DNA of 64,000 nucleotides from Pseudomonas entomophila L48 (GTDB taxonomy: Bacteria > Pseudomonadota > Gammaproteobacteria > Pseudomonadales > Pseudomonadaceae). The notes beneath the pieces are model-generated. The model was not told the DNA's origin and searched no databases. It saw only the letters and a program-made list of their open reading frames with translations. The stretch spans positions 1,690,001 to 1,754,000 of the forward strand of contig NC_008027.1 in the NCBI RefSeq assembly GCF_000026105.1. Direction: 5' to 3'. Shown here piece after piece: positions 53,846 through 62,402 of the stretch (its first letter is position 1; each line of letters opens with the position of its first letter). The translations under genes were made by a program, and so were the position numbers.

Positions 53846-55789
53846 TCAACGGCTGACAGCGACACCTTTCTCTACTGGCTTCCACGCCAGCAACCCTTGG
53901 CTGAACCCGTAGGCGGCGCTCTGGTAATAGGCGATCGCCCGGCGTACCAGCGGGTTGTCCTCACCCACGTTCGTCTCGCGGCTGTTGCCCAGCGCATCTT
54001 CATGCACGCGCAGGCCGCCACGTGGGCTGAGGATCGCCAGGTCCTTGCCGTCGAACAGCCCCAGGTGCTGGTAGTTGCCGATCAACACCCGTGGTGGCAA
54101 CACGTCGTCACGCAGCAGGTCGCGACCGAAGAACGTCGAGGTGTAGCTCAGGTTGAGCAGGCCGAGCAGGGTCGGTGCCAGGTCGATCTGGCTGGCCAGC
54201 TTCGGGTTTTCCTGCGGTGCGATCATTTTCGGTGCGTAGATCCACAACGGAATCTGGTAGTTGTTGACCGGCAGGTCTTCCTTGCCGGCGCTGCCCGCAG
54301 TGTGGTCGGCGACAAACACGAACAGGGTGTTGTCGAACCAGGGCTTTTCCTTGGCCTGGCGCAGGAATTGGGCGATGGCGTAGTCGGTGTATTTCACCGC
54401 GCCCTCGCGCCCGTCGCCCGAAGGGATGTCGATACGACCGTCGGGGTAGGTGTACGGGCGGTGGTTGGAGGTGGTCATCAACTGCAGGAAGAACGGCTTC
54501 TGCGCGGCGTGGTCGCTGTCGGCCAGCTTGATCGCCTGGCGATACAGATCCTCGTCGGCCATGCCCCAGGCATTCTTGAAGCTGATTTCGCGCTCGTCGA
54601 CGCTGCTCTGGTCGACGATGCGATAGCCGTTGCCGCTGAAAAAGGCGTTCATGTTGTCGAAGTAGCCGCGCCCGCCATAGACGTACACGGCGTCATAGCC
54701 GACCGCCGTCAACTGTTGGCCCAGGCTGGCATAGCCGCTTTCGCGGCCGATGCGCTTGACGATCGAGCGGCCGGGGGTGGGCGGGATCGACAGGGTGATG
54801 GCTTCCAGGCCACGGTCAGTGCGGGTACCGGTGGCGTAGAAATTGTTGAAGTACAGGCTCTGGGTGCGCAGTGCGTCGAGGTTGGGCGTGAGGTTTTCCG
54901 GGTGGCCGTTGCTGCCCATGTACTTGGCGCTGAAGCTCTCGATGGTCACCAGGATGATGTTCGGCTTGCGCAGTTCACCGCTGGCACTGATGCGGCGGCG
55001 GATGTCCTGGGCCTCGCGGGCCTCGAAGCGGGTATTGGCGGCGGCCAGTTCCTGATGCATCTGCGTACCCACCGCGTCCGCGCCAAGGCTGGCGTAGAAC
55101 TGGGTGTAGTCCAGTTCGTTGTTACGGAGGGCGGCGAAGAACTGGTACGGGCCGTTGCTGGCCAGTTCGCGCTGGTAGGCGTTGCCGCCCTGGCCGCGGG
55201 GGAACTGTTGGTCGATCACCAGCACCGCCATCACGCCCAGGCCCGCCAGTAGGCAGAGGCCCGCCAGGCGTTGGCGGCCCGTGATCGGTGGGGCTGCGAG
55301 GGCACGGGTCAGGGGCTTGCGCAGCAGCAGGGTGAGCAGCAACGCCACCACCGCCAGGCCACCGAGCAGCGTGGGCAGGGGGTAGGACTCGCGAATGTTG
55401 TCCAGGACTTCCTTGGAATACACCAGGTAGTCCACGGCGATGAAGTTGAAGCGCACGCCGAACTCGTCCCAGAACAGCCACTCGGCCACCGCGACGAACA
55501 GCATCAGGAACAGGCTCGCCGCCAGCGCGCCTTGTAGCAGCCAGCGGTGGGTACGGGTGCGCCACAGGGGTGTCGGGCACAGGGCCAGGTACAGCCCCAG
55601 CGGGAGCGCGGCATAGGTCAGGAAGCCCAGGTCATACAGCGCGCCGCTGAAGAACACCGACAGGTAGCTGCCGCTGAACTCATCGGCATGGGCTGCCAGC
55701 AGGACCACACGGGTCAACAGAAAGATGCCGAACCAGGTCGAACAGAGTAACAGCAGGAAACGCCAGGGAGCGGCGAGCGGGGTGCGCAT
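53846..55789 (-). CDS. LTA synthase-family sulfatase (OpgB/LtaS-like phosphoglycerol or phosphoethanolamine transferase)
   Basis: A 647-residue inner-membrane enzyme. Five N-terminal helices (residues 8-200) carry a large periplasmic sulfatase-fold domain. The nucleophile is the Thr/Ser region of NIILVTIESFSAKYMGSNGH near 285; TGTRTDRGLEAITLSIPPTP and FVADHTAGSAGKEDLP near 500 give metal ligands. Relatives move phosphoglycerol or phosphoethanolamine from lipids to glucans or other acceptors. The acceptor is not known. It lies alone between DUF808 and a small membrane protein gene. Confidence 0.82.
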   Translation of the reverse strand: MRTPLAAPWRFLLLLCSTWFGIFLLTRVVLLAAHADEFSGSYLSVFFSGALYDLGFLTYAALPLGLYLALCPTPLWRTRTHRWLLQGALAASLFLMLFVAVAEWLFWDEFGVRFNFIAVDYLVYSKEVLDNIRESYPLPTLLGGLAVVALLLTLLLRKPLTRALAAPPITGRQRLAGLCLLAGLGVMAVLVIDQQFPRGQGGNAYQRELASNGPYQFFAALRNNELDYTQFYASLGADAVGTQMHQELAAANTRFEAREAQDIRRRISASGELRKPNIILVTIESFSAKYMGSNGHPENLTPNLDALRTQSLYFNNFYATGTRTDRGLEAITLSIPPTPGRSIVKRIGRESGYASLGQQLTAVGYDAVYVYGGRGYFDNMNAFFSGNGYRIVDQSSVDEREISFKNAWGMADEDLYRQAIKLADSDHAAQKPFFLQLMTTSNHRPYTYPDGRIDIPSGDGREGAVKYTDYAIAQFLRQAKEKPWFDNTLFVFVADHTAGSAGKEDLPVNNYQIPLWIYAPKMIAPQENPKLASQIDLAPTLLGLLNLSYTSTFFGRDLLRDDVLPPRVLIGNYQHLGLFDGKDLAILSPRGGLRVHEDALGNSRETNVGEDNPLVRRAIAYYQSAAYGFSQGLLAWKPVEKGVAVSR

Positions 55790-55939
55790 GAAACTGGCCT
55801 ATGTCCATATGGGTTGTTGAGAGCCAAGCAGACTAAAGAGCCAGTTGCAAAAAAAATGTCAAAATTTTGCAGGCTATAAGTGGATGTCTACTTTAAAGGT
55901 GCCAGATATTTATTTCGAAACTGTACCGGGGAGGAAATC

Positions 55940-56254
55940 ATGTTCGGCCAAGTTCTCACCTACGACGTTTATCACCTGGCGCTGTATCTGATCTCGGCGC
56001 TGGCGTGGGGCATGCTGGGGGTGCGCTTTCTGCTGCTCGACCTGTCTGCAACAGCCTTGCTCAGGTGCTTCGCGATGTTCGGGCTAGCGATGGCGATCAA
56101 TGCCGGAATGTTGATGCTCGATATTCGAAGGGTGCTTGAACATCATCAGGTTGAGTTGCTGCTGGTGGTGCTGGGAGGGTTGTTGCCTGGTGCGCTGATG
56201 TTGATTTGGAAGGCAAGGTCTACGTTAAGTAAGAGGTTTCTTATTTGGCTGTAG
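55940..56254 (+). CDS. Small membrane protein of unknown function
   Basis: A 104-residue protein with three predicted helices (VYHLALYLISALAWGMLGV, CFAMFGLAMAINAGMLML and VELLLVVLGGLLPGALMLIW). A clear GAGGAAATC ribosome site precedes the ATG at 55940; the longer frame from 55880 lacks one. The surrounding bases (55830-55920 and 56200-56275) are AT-rich compared with neighbours, which may mean a recently gained gene. I do not recognise the family. A bidirectional terminator follows. Confidence 0.6.
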   Translation: MFGQVLTYDVYHLALYLISALAWGMLGVRFLLLDLSATALLRCFAMFGLAMAINAGMLMLDIRRVLEHHQVELLLVVLGGLLPGALMLIWKARSTLSKRFLIWL

Positions 56255-56277
56255 GTTAATTCTTACAGTTTTGAAAG

Positions 56278-56306
56278 AAACAGCGCCTTCTCGAAAGGCG
56301 CTGTTT
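56278..56306. terminator. Bidirectional terminator
   Basis: AAACAGCGCCTT (56278-56289) pairs with AAGGCGCTGTTT (56295-56306), 12 bp stem. TTTCGTTT follows on the plus strand and TTTCTTTC on the minus strand. It ends the small membrane gene and the first Tsx-like gene, which converge. Confidence 0.88.
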
Positions 56307-56316
56307 CGTTTCACGG

Positions 56317-57099
56317 TCAGAAGTGAACTTTGACCAACAAGCTCGCGGTGTTCTGGTCGGTGGTGAAACCGTCGCTGTCCTTGATGCCGTACTTGTTCTT
56401 CCAGTAGTCGTACTCGATACCCACGTACAACTGCTTCTCACCCAGGTGCAGGGCCTTGCCCAGGTCGTACTTGATCTGCGGGTTGAAGTGCAGGTTGGCC
56501 TGGTAGGTGCCACGACGGTTCTCGTCGTTGTCCACCACCCAGTCCATGAAGCCGTCGATCAGCACGTCGGACGAACCCACGGGGATGGTGTAGGACCAGA
56601 CTGGGGTGATCTGCCAGACATTGTCGCCCGGGCGGCTGCCATCGGTGGTGCGCTGGTAGAAGTTCAGCTGGAAGTAGTCGAAGCCTGGGATCGCCAGGTC
56701 GAAGCCGGGGCCGATCAGGTAGGACTCGGTGTCACCCTCGCCGAACTCGTAGGTCATCGCCAGCAAAACGTCTTTCACCGGGCCGAACTCGAGCTTCTGG
56801 TCGAAGATCTTGCCGAACGACAGGCGCGGGCTGATCTCGCCGTAGTAGGTGTTGGGGCCGTTGTTGGCGTCCTTCTTGCCCTGGTAGAAGATCTTGTCGA
56901 CGAAGATGAAGTTGTCGCCGTACTTCCACGCGTCGGCGTGCTCGAAGGTGAAGGTCTGCTGGGTCTCGGGGTTGACCTTGAAGTTCTTGCCCCACAGGTA
57001 GGTCAGGCTGTTGTTCTGCCATTGCAGCAGGTCACCGGCTTGGCTGGCGCCGCAGGCCAGCAGGCCACCGGCGAGGATCAGGCTATTGATGGTACGCAT
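56317..57099 (-). CDS. Tsx/OmpK-type outer-membrane nucleoside channel, paralogue 1
   Basis: A 260-residue beta-barrel with a signal peptide (MRTINSLILAGGLLACGAS, cut after ASQA). Typical runs are DLLQWQNNSLTYLWGKNFKV, FTFEHADAWKYGDNFIFVDK and the aromatic C-terminal KVHF that directs barrel assembly. Tsx-type channels let nucleosides or bases through the outer membrane. It lies with a second copy and the urate permease, so purine uptake is likely. Upstream a RutR-like box occurs at 57311. Confidence 0.85.
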   Translation of the reverse strand: MRTINSLILAGGLLACGASQAGDLLQWQNNSLTYLWGKNFKVNPETQQTFTFEHADAWKYGDNFIFVDKIFYQGKKDANNGPNTYYGEISPRLSFGKIFDQKLEFGPVKDVLLAMTYEFGEGDTESYLIGPGFDLAIPGFDYFQLNFYQRTTDGSRPGDNVWQITPVWSYTIPVGSSDVLIDGFMDWVVDNDENRRGTYQANLHFNPQIKYDLGKALHLGEKQLYVGIEYDYWKNKYGIKDSDGFTTDQNTASLLVKVHF

Positions 57100-57310
57100 T
57101 GCGTGTGTCGCTCCCTTGATTTGGATCTGTTGTCAGCGCTCGAGCGCTATTCTTGTCTTTTGGGTCAGCTTTTTTCGATTGGCCACAGCTGTTTGGCAAG
57201 AGCTGCGCCAACTTTTCCGCGTTGGGCACAACCATCCTGCTCGACGTCTTTCTGAACGGATGAAAAGGGTGTTTCAGGCTGGCAACACGTTGGCCAACCG
57301 CCCGAATTCA

Positions 57311-57326
57311 TTGACTGAGCGGTCAG
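57311..57326. promoter_or_regulatory. RutR-like box between the two Tsx-like genes
   Basis: TTGACTGAGCGGTCAG: TTGAC-N6-GTCAG, 10 of 14 matches to the RutR pattern and an inner palindrome ACTGA/TCAGT. It lies 212 bp before the paralogue 1 start. The rest of the 57100-57450 gap shows two hairpins without T-runs (GGCAGGA/TCCTGCC at 57335-57352 and GTGCTCC/GGAGCAC at 57400-57418) and no gene. Confidence 0.5.
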
Positions 57327-57450
57327 TAAACGCAGGCAGGATCCGTCCTGCCCTGATCGAGGGGGCGCGCAGATTACTGGCTTGCGCGCCGCACCTCAAG
57401 TGCTCCGTCCTGGAGCACGGTGCTGCAAAGTTGGGCGTTCGGTCAGGTTA

Positions 57451-58236
57451 TCAGAAGTGCACCTTGATGAGGGCACTGGCGACGCTCTGATTGCTGTCCA
57501 GGTTGCCGCGGCTGTCGATGCCGTACTTGTCCTTCCAGTAGCTGTACTCGAAACCCACGTAGAGCTGCTTGGCGCCCAGGTTCAGGGCCTTGCCCAGGTC
57601 GTACTTGACCTGTGGGTTGAAGTGCAGGTTGGCGTGGTAGGTGCCGCGACGGGTCTGGTCGTTGTCGGTCACCCAGTCCATGTAGCCGTCGATCAGGATG
57701 TCCGATCGGCCCACGGGAATGGTGTATGACCAGCCGGGGGTGATCTGCCAGACGTTGTCGCCCGGGCGGCTGCCCTCGGTGTTGCGCACGTAGAAGTTCA
57801 GGGTGAAGTAGTTGAAGCCGGGGATGTCCAGGTCGAAGCCGGGGCCGATCAGGTAGGCCTCGTTGTCGCCTTCACCGCGTTCGTAGGTCATGGCCAGCAG
57901 TACGTCCTTGACCGGGCCGAAGGCCAGCTTGCGCTCGAAGATCTTGCCGAACGACAGGCGCGGGCTGAACTCGCCGTAGTAGGTGGTGACGCCTTTGCCG
58001 GGGTCGGCCTTGCCGTTGTAGAAGATCTTGTCGACGAACAGGAAGGTGTCGCCGTACTTCCACTTGTTGGCGTGTTCGAAGGTGACGGTCTGCTGGATGT
58101 CGGGGTTGATCTTGAAATCCTTGCCGTACAGGTAGGTCAGGCTTTCGCCGTGCCATTGCAGCCATTCGCCGGCATGGGAGGGGAGGGCGGCCAGCAGGCT
58201 GCTGCCCAGCAGAACGGACGTGGTGATGCGCTTCAT
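57451..58236 (-). CDS. Tsx/OmpK-type outer-membrane nucleoside channel, paralogue 2
   Basis: A 261-residue barrel closely related to paralogue 1 over its whole length (WLQWHGESLTYLYGKDFKI, TFEHANKWKYGDTFLFVDK, YTIPVGRSDILIDGYMDWV). Signal peptide cut after SHA at residue 22; C-terminal KVHF again. The start at 58236 (MKRITTSVLLGSSLL) is the signal peptide start. It follows the NCS2 permease gene by 141 bp on the same strand, so outer- and inner-membrane uptake steps are encoded side by side. Confidence 0.85.
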   Translation of the reverse strand: MKRITTSVLLGSSLLAALPSHAGEWLQWHGESLTYLYGKDFKINPDIQQTVTFEHANKWKYGDTFLFVDKIFYNGKADPGKGVTTYYGEFSPRLSFGKIFERKLAFGPVKDVLLAMTYERGEGDNEAYLIGPGFDLDIPGFNYFTLNFYVRNTEGSRPGDNVWQITPGWSYTIPVGRSDILIDGYMDWVTDNDQTRRGTYHANLHFNPQVKYDLGKALNLGAKQLYVGFEYSYWKDKYGIDSRGNLDSNQSVASALIKVHF

Positions 58237-58377
58237 GTTGTGGTTCCCGGACTTATTGTTTTTGTTTGGGGCTTTTTCGGCGCGCAGGCGCCCCGGGCGG
58301 CCCATTCCGGCGGGCCGACGGCAAAACGGTTGCAGCGTGTCTGAAGTGGGGCGGCACCCCGGTGCCGCCCCGGTCAC

Positions 58378-59733
58378 TCAATGCGGGTGACAGGCCTCGT
58401 TGTGCGCGGCGCGCTCGGCGCCACCGAGGATGTTGAACAGCAGGTTCAGCACCAGGGCGCTGAGGGTGGCCATGGCGATACCACTGTGGGTGATGGGCTC
58501 CATCCACTGCGGCATCTGCGCGAAGAACTCCGGGCGAACCACGGGGATCAGGCCGAAGCCGACGCTGACCGCGACCAGCAGCTGGTTGCGACGGTCGGAG
58601 ATATCCGCTTCCTGGAGGATCTTGATCCCGGTGGCGGTGACCATGCCGAACATGGCGATGGACGCGCCGCCCAATACCGCGGGCGGGATCGAGGCGATCA
58701 GGAAGGCCGCCTTGGGCAGCAGGCTGAGCAGGATCAGCAGGGCGCCGGCCATCACGGTGACGTAACGGCAGCGCACCCCGGTCATCTGCACCAGGCCGAT
58801 GTTCTGGGCGAACGAGGAGTGGGTGAAGGTGTTGAAGAAGCCGGCGATGAACGACGCGCCGGCATCGCACAGCAGCCCGCGGCGCAGCATCCCTGGTGTG
58901 ACTTCACGGTCGGTCACCTTGCCCAGGGCGAGGAACATGCCGGTGGACTCGACGAAGATGATCACCACCACCAGGCACATCGACAGGATCGGCGCCAGGC
59001 TGAAGGTCGGCATGCCAAAGTGCAGCGGGGTAACCACCTGCACCCACGGCGCCTCGCTCAGGCCCGACAGGTCGACCATGCCGATGGAGCCGGCGAGCAC
59101 ATAGCCCAGGCCCATGCCCACCAGCACCGACACATTGACCCAGAAGCCGCGCATGAAGCGATTGATCAGCAGGATCACCGCCAACACCAGGCCGGCCACC
59201 ATCAGGTAGATCGGCGCGCCGAAGGCTTGCGCCTCGTGGCCGCCACCGGCCCAGTTGACCGCCACCGGGAACAGCGACAAGCCAATGGAGGTGATGACCG
59301 TGCCGGTCACCAGCGGCGGGAAGAAACGCACGACCTTGGACATGAACGGCGCGATCAGCATGCCGAAGAACCCGGCCGCGATGGTCGCGCCGAAGATCCC
59401 CTGCAAACCGACACCCGGCATGCCGGCCATGGCCACCATGCTGCCGACCGCCGCGAAGCTGGCGCCCATCATGACGGGCATGCGGATGCCCACAGGGCCG
59501 ATACCGAAGGATTGGATGATGGTGGCAACGCCGGCGACCAGCAGGTCGGCGTTGATCAGGAAGGCGACTTCTTCGCGGGACAAGCCCGCCGCCTGGCCGA
59601 TGATCAACGGCACCGCGATGGCGCCACCGTACATCAGCAGAACGTGTTGCAGACCCACCAGGATCAGCTGGAACAAGGGCAGGGGCTGTCGCGGGGGCGC
59701 AACGGGGATGTACGCCTTGCGTGACTCGGACAT
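58378..59733 (-). CDS. uacT: NCS2 family urate/xanthine permease (UacT-like)
   Basis: A 451-residue NCS2 permease with 14 helices. Family motifs: LQHVLLMYGGAIAVPLIIG near residue 28 and FFVESTGMFLALGK-like VIIFVESTGMFLALGK near 265 (EST with the substrate Glu), and NTFTHSSFAQNIGLVQMTGV near 310. This is the purine (urate/xanthine) subgroup. Next to puuD, it would bring urate across the inner membrane. The specificity for urate is from context. A near-perfect inverted repeat (AGCGCTCGATA with TATCGAACGCT, 59770-59814) lies just upstream and may be an operator. Confidence 0.87.
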   Translation of the reverse strand: MSESRKAYIPVAPPRQPLPLFQLILVGLQHVLLMYGGAIAVPLIIGQAAGLSREEVAFLINADLLVAGVATIIQSFGIGPVGIRMPVMMGASFAAVGSMVAMAGMPGVGLQGIFGATIAAGFFGMLIAPFMSKVVRFFPPLVTGTVITSIGLSLFPVAVNWAGGGHEAQAFGAPIYLMVAGLVLAVILLINRFMRGFWVNVSVLVGMGLGYVLAGSIGMVDLSGLSEAPWVQVVTPLHFGMPTFSLAPILSMCLVVVIIFVESTGMFLALGKVTDREVTPGMLRRGLLCDAGASFIAGFFNTFTHSSFAQNIGLVQMTGVRCRYVTVMAGALLILLSLLPKAAFLIASIPPAVLGGASIAMFGMVTATGIKILQEADISDRRNQLLVAVSVGFGLIPVVRPEFFAQMPQWMEPITHSGIAMATLSALVLNLLFNILGGAERAAHNEACHPH

Positions 59734-59769
59734 GCAGCACCTCGAGTTTTGTTTTTATTCTCGGATCCA

Positions 59770-59814
59770 AGCGCTCGATACCACGCGGCAGGTCCCCGGG
59801 TGATATCGAACGCT
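59770..59814. promoter_or_regulatory. Inverted repeat upstream of the urate permease
   Basis: AGCGCTCGATA (59770-59780) and TATCGAACGCT (59804-59814) match in 10 of 11 pairs with a 23-bp spacer. It lies 37-81 bp before the permease start, so it may be an operator or a structured leader. It is unlike the boxes at the gcl and puuE promoters. Confidence 0.4.
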
Positions 59815-59867
59815 CGATGCTTGCTTGTTGCTTAGAGCTTGAAGCCGAGGCCGGGGTTGCCGGCCTC

Positions 59868-59892
59868 TTCGCGGCACAAGGCCGCTCCTACA
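59868..59892. repeat. Single REP half (GCGGCACAAGGCC type)
   Basis: TTCGCGGCACAAGGCCGCTC followed by CTACA. A single unpaired unit of the subtype found as a pair at 48558-48673. It lies just after the puuD stop. Confidence 0.7.
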
Positions 59893-59915
59893 GTCTTGAA
59901 ACAGGGTGTCGCGAT

Positions 59916-61235
59916 TCAGTTGACCCGCGCACCGGCGGCGATCCAGTCGCCGACCAGCTTGCGTTCTTCGACGGTCATCTGGGTGATGTTGCCCAGCGGC
60001 ATGATCTGGCTGGCGACGGCCTGCGCCTGGATGCGCGCGGCCTGGGCCTGGATCTGCTGCGGGGTGTCGAACATCACGCCGGCCGGGGCGGCGCTGAACA
60101 GTGGGCTGGTCGGCTTGGCCGAGTGACACACGGTGCAGCGTTCCTGGATGACGTTGTGGATCTTGTCGAAGCTACCGGTGGCCGCTTGGGCGGTGGCCTG
60201 GGCGGGTTGCGCGGCAGGTGCCTCGGCAGGCTTGGCGGCTTCCTCGGCGCGCAGTTCGGCAGCCGTCTTGCCACCCACGGCGGTAGCCGGCAGCGGCTGA
60301 TACTCGACCTTCGCGGCGGCCTGCTCAGGGGCGGTCGGCAGCGGCTTCGGACCGGTCACATAGGCCAGGCAGATCATCGCCAGGGCGCCGACAGGCAGGG
60401 TCCAGGCGTACTTGTTGCTGTCGTGGCGGGTGTTGAAGTAGTGACGGATCAGTACCGCGGCCACTGCGATCCCGGCCAGGATCAGCCAGTTGTACTGGCT
60501 GCCGTAGGTGCTCGGGAAGTGGTTGCTGATCATGATGAACAGCACCGGCAGGGTGAAGTAGTTGTTGTGGCGCGAACGCAGCAGGCCCTTGGCCGGCAGC
60601 ACCGGGTCAGGCGTTTCGTTCTTCTCGATGGCCGCCACCAGCTGGCGCTGGGCCGGCATGATGATGCGGAACACGTTGCCGACCATGATGGTGCCGATGA
60701 TCGCGCCGGTGTGCAGGTAGGCGCCACGGCCGCTGAATACCAGGCTGAAGCCCCAGCAGGCGGCGATGATCAGCACGAACAGCACGCCACCGAGCAGGGC
60801 GGGCTTCTTGCCCAGGGGCGAATCGCACAGGAAGTCGTAGATGAACCAGCCGGCGATCAGCGAACCGATACCGATGGCCACGCCCTCGGCACCGCTCAAG
60901 GTGCTGCCGGGCGCCAGCAGGTAGAGGGTCGGGTTCCAGTAGAACACCACGCACAGCAGGGCGATACCGGACATCCAGGTGAAGTAGGCTTCCCATTTGA
61001 ACCAGTGCAGGTTCTCGGGCATTTTCGGCGGGGCCAGCTTGTACTTCTCGAGGTGGTAGATACCACCGCCGTGGATGGCCCAGAGGTCACCCGACAGCCC
61101 CTCGCGCGGATTGCTCCGGTTCAGGTTGTTTTCCAGCCAGACGAAGTAGAACGATGCACCGATCCAGGCCACGCCGGTGATCATGTGAACCCAGCGAATG
61201 CTCAGGTTCAGCCATTCGTGAAGGTGTGCTTCCAC
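59916..61235 (-). CDS. puuD: Membrane urate oxidase with cytochrome c domain (PuuD)
   Basis: Oxidises urate to 5-hydroxyisourate and passes electrons on through heme, in place of the soluble oxygen-using uricase. About eight N-terminal helices (WVHMITGVAWIGASFYFVWL, FTWMSGIALLCVVFYWNPTL) come first, then a Pro/Ala-rich linker (residues 305-350) and a c-type cytochrome with CTVCH at 367-371 and the axial Met in IMPLGN at 412. 439 residues. It lies between the urate permease and allA. No soluble uricase is seen in the window. Confidence 0.93.
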   Translation of the reverse strand: MEAHLHEWLNLSIRWVHMITGVAWIGASFYFVWLENNLNRSNPREGLSGDLWAIHGGGIYHLEKYKLAPPKMPENLHWFKWEAYFTWMSGIALLCVVFYWNPTLYLLAPGSTLSGAEGVAIGIGSLIAGWFIYDFLCDSPLGKKPALLGGVLFVLIIAACWGFSLVFSGRGAYLHTGAIIGTIMVGNVFRIIMPAQRQLVAAIEKNETPDPVLPAKGLLRSRHNNYFTLPVLFIMISNHFPSTYGSQYNWLILAGIAVAAVLIRHYFNTRHDSNKYAWTLPVGALAMICLAYVTGPKPLPTAPEQAAAKVEYQPLPATAVGGKTAAELRAEEAAKPAEAPAAQPAQATAQAATGSFDKIHNVIQERCTVCHSAKPTSPLFSAAPAGVMFDTPQQIQAQAARIQAQAVASQIMPLGNITQMTVEERKLVGDWIAAGARVN

Positions 61236-61280
61236 AATATGTACCTCACGCCGGTCACCACGGTGATGACCGACCTTTTC

Positions 61281-61784
61281 TTATTGGTGGGGATTGAGGA
61301 TCAACATCTGTTCCTCGGGGAAGTAATGCTCATCGCAGTTGTTGCCGGAACCACTGCGATCAACCACCAGGAAGTCATCCCGCTTTTCGATCGTCAGCAC
61401 CGGGTGGTGCCAGACGCCGCGATGGTAATTGACGCCCTGCCTGCCATTACTGCGGAAGGCACGGACCAAGCCTGATACAGGTGCATCGCCAACGGGCGCG
61501 ACCACGATCAGAAAGGGGTTGCCGAGCAGCGGGATGAAAGCCTGGCTGCCCAGCGGATGGCGTTCCAGCATGCGCACGGTCAGCGGCATCTCCAGCGCGT
61601 CGGCGCGGAAGATGCTGATGATCGCCTTGTCTTCAGGCTCGGCGGTCTCGACCGTGGCGAGCTTGTGGAAGCGCATGGTCGAGCCGTTGTTGATCATGAA
61701 GTGGTCGCTGCCGTCGGTTTCGATCACGTCACCGAACGGGGCGAAGGCTTCTTTGGTCAGGGGCTCGATCATCAGGGTGCGCAT
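61281..61784 (-). CDS. allA: Ureidoglycolate lyase
   Basis: Splits ureidoglycolate into glyoxylate and urea. The 167-residue cupin-like protein has IEPLTKEAFAPFGDVIETDG at residues 6-25, NNGSTMRFHKLA, FRADALEMPLTVRMLERHPL near 60 and GVNYHRGVWHHPVLTIEKRD near 115, all as in AllA. The start at 61784 (MRTLMIEPL) has GAAGAGATAACC upstream. It follows uraD by 102 bp. Its glyoxylate feeds Gcl. In P. aeruginosa an allantoicase gene lies between allA and uraD; here the gap is too short for it. Confidence 0.92.
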   Translation of the reverse strand: MRTLMIEPLTKEAFAPFGDVIETDGSDHFMINNGSTMRFHKLATVETAEPEDKAIISIFRADALEMPLTVRMLERHPLGSQAFIPLLGNPFLIVVAPVGDAPVSGLVRAFRSNGRQGVNYHRGVWHHPVLTIEKRDDFLVVDRSGSGNNCDEHYFPEEQMLILNPHQ

Positions 61785-61886
61785 GCGGTTATCTCTTCTA
61801 TGTTCGTTGTTCTTGAAATAGGGTGGGCCGTCTTGCCTCGGCAGGCCCTGGGTGTCAGGCACTCGGGCCAGGCCGGGCGACAACCC

Positions 61887-62402
61887 TCAAAGCTGCAGCA
61901 GGCGGAACAGGGCGATCAGGTTGATCTGCGCCAGGGCTTCCTTGAATTCGGCGTCCTTGTCGTTGTGGATGCGTTTTTCGAAGGCGGCGAGGATCTGGTG
62001 CCGGTTGCTGCCCTTGACCGCCATGATGAACGGGAACTGGAACTTGGCCTTGTACGCATCGTTCAGTTCGGTGAAACGGGCGAACTCCTCGGCGGTGCAC
62101 TGGTGGATGCCAGCGCCGGCCTGCTCGTTGGTGCTCGACTCGGTCAGCTCGCCCTGGATGGCGGCCTTGCCGGCGAGGTCCGGGTGCGCGTTGATCAGGG
62201 CCAGCTGGTCCGCCTGGTTGGCGCTGAGCAGGATGTCGCTCATGCGCTGGTGCAGCGCCTCGATCTCGTCCAGCTCGGCCAGTTGTCCCAGGTCATAGGC
62301 TTTTTCGGCGACCCACGGCGAGTGCTCGTAGATGTCGGCGAAGGCCTCGACGAAGGCGGCGCGGTCCAGGGTGGAGGGCTTGAGGGTGTTGAAGGCGGTC
62401 AT
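61887..62402 (-). CDS. uraD: OHCU decarboxylase
   Basis: Converts 2-oxo-4-hydroxy-4-carboxy-5-ureidoimidazoline to S-allantoin. The 171-residue all-helical protein has LNPSTLDRAAFVEAFADIYE-like start, LINAHPDLAGKAAIQGELT near residue 65 (the catalytic His and the Asp/Glu) and FPFIMAVKGSNRHQILAAFE near 120. Its start overlaps the puuE stop by one base (TGATG), so translation is coupled to puuE. Length and sequence are standard. Confidence 0.94.
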   Translation of the reverse strand: MTAFNTLKPSTLDRAAFVEAFADIYEHSPWVAEKAYDLGQLAELDEIEALHQRMSDILLSANQADQLALINAHPDLAGKAAIQGELTESSTNEQAGAGIHQCTAEEFARFTELNDAYKAKFQFPFIMAVKGSNRHQILAAFEKRIHNDKDAEFKEALAQINLIALFRLLQL

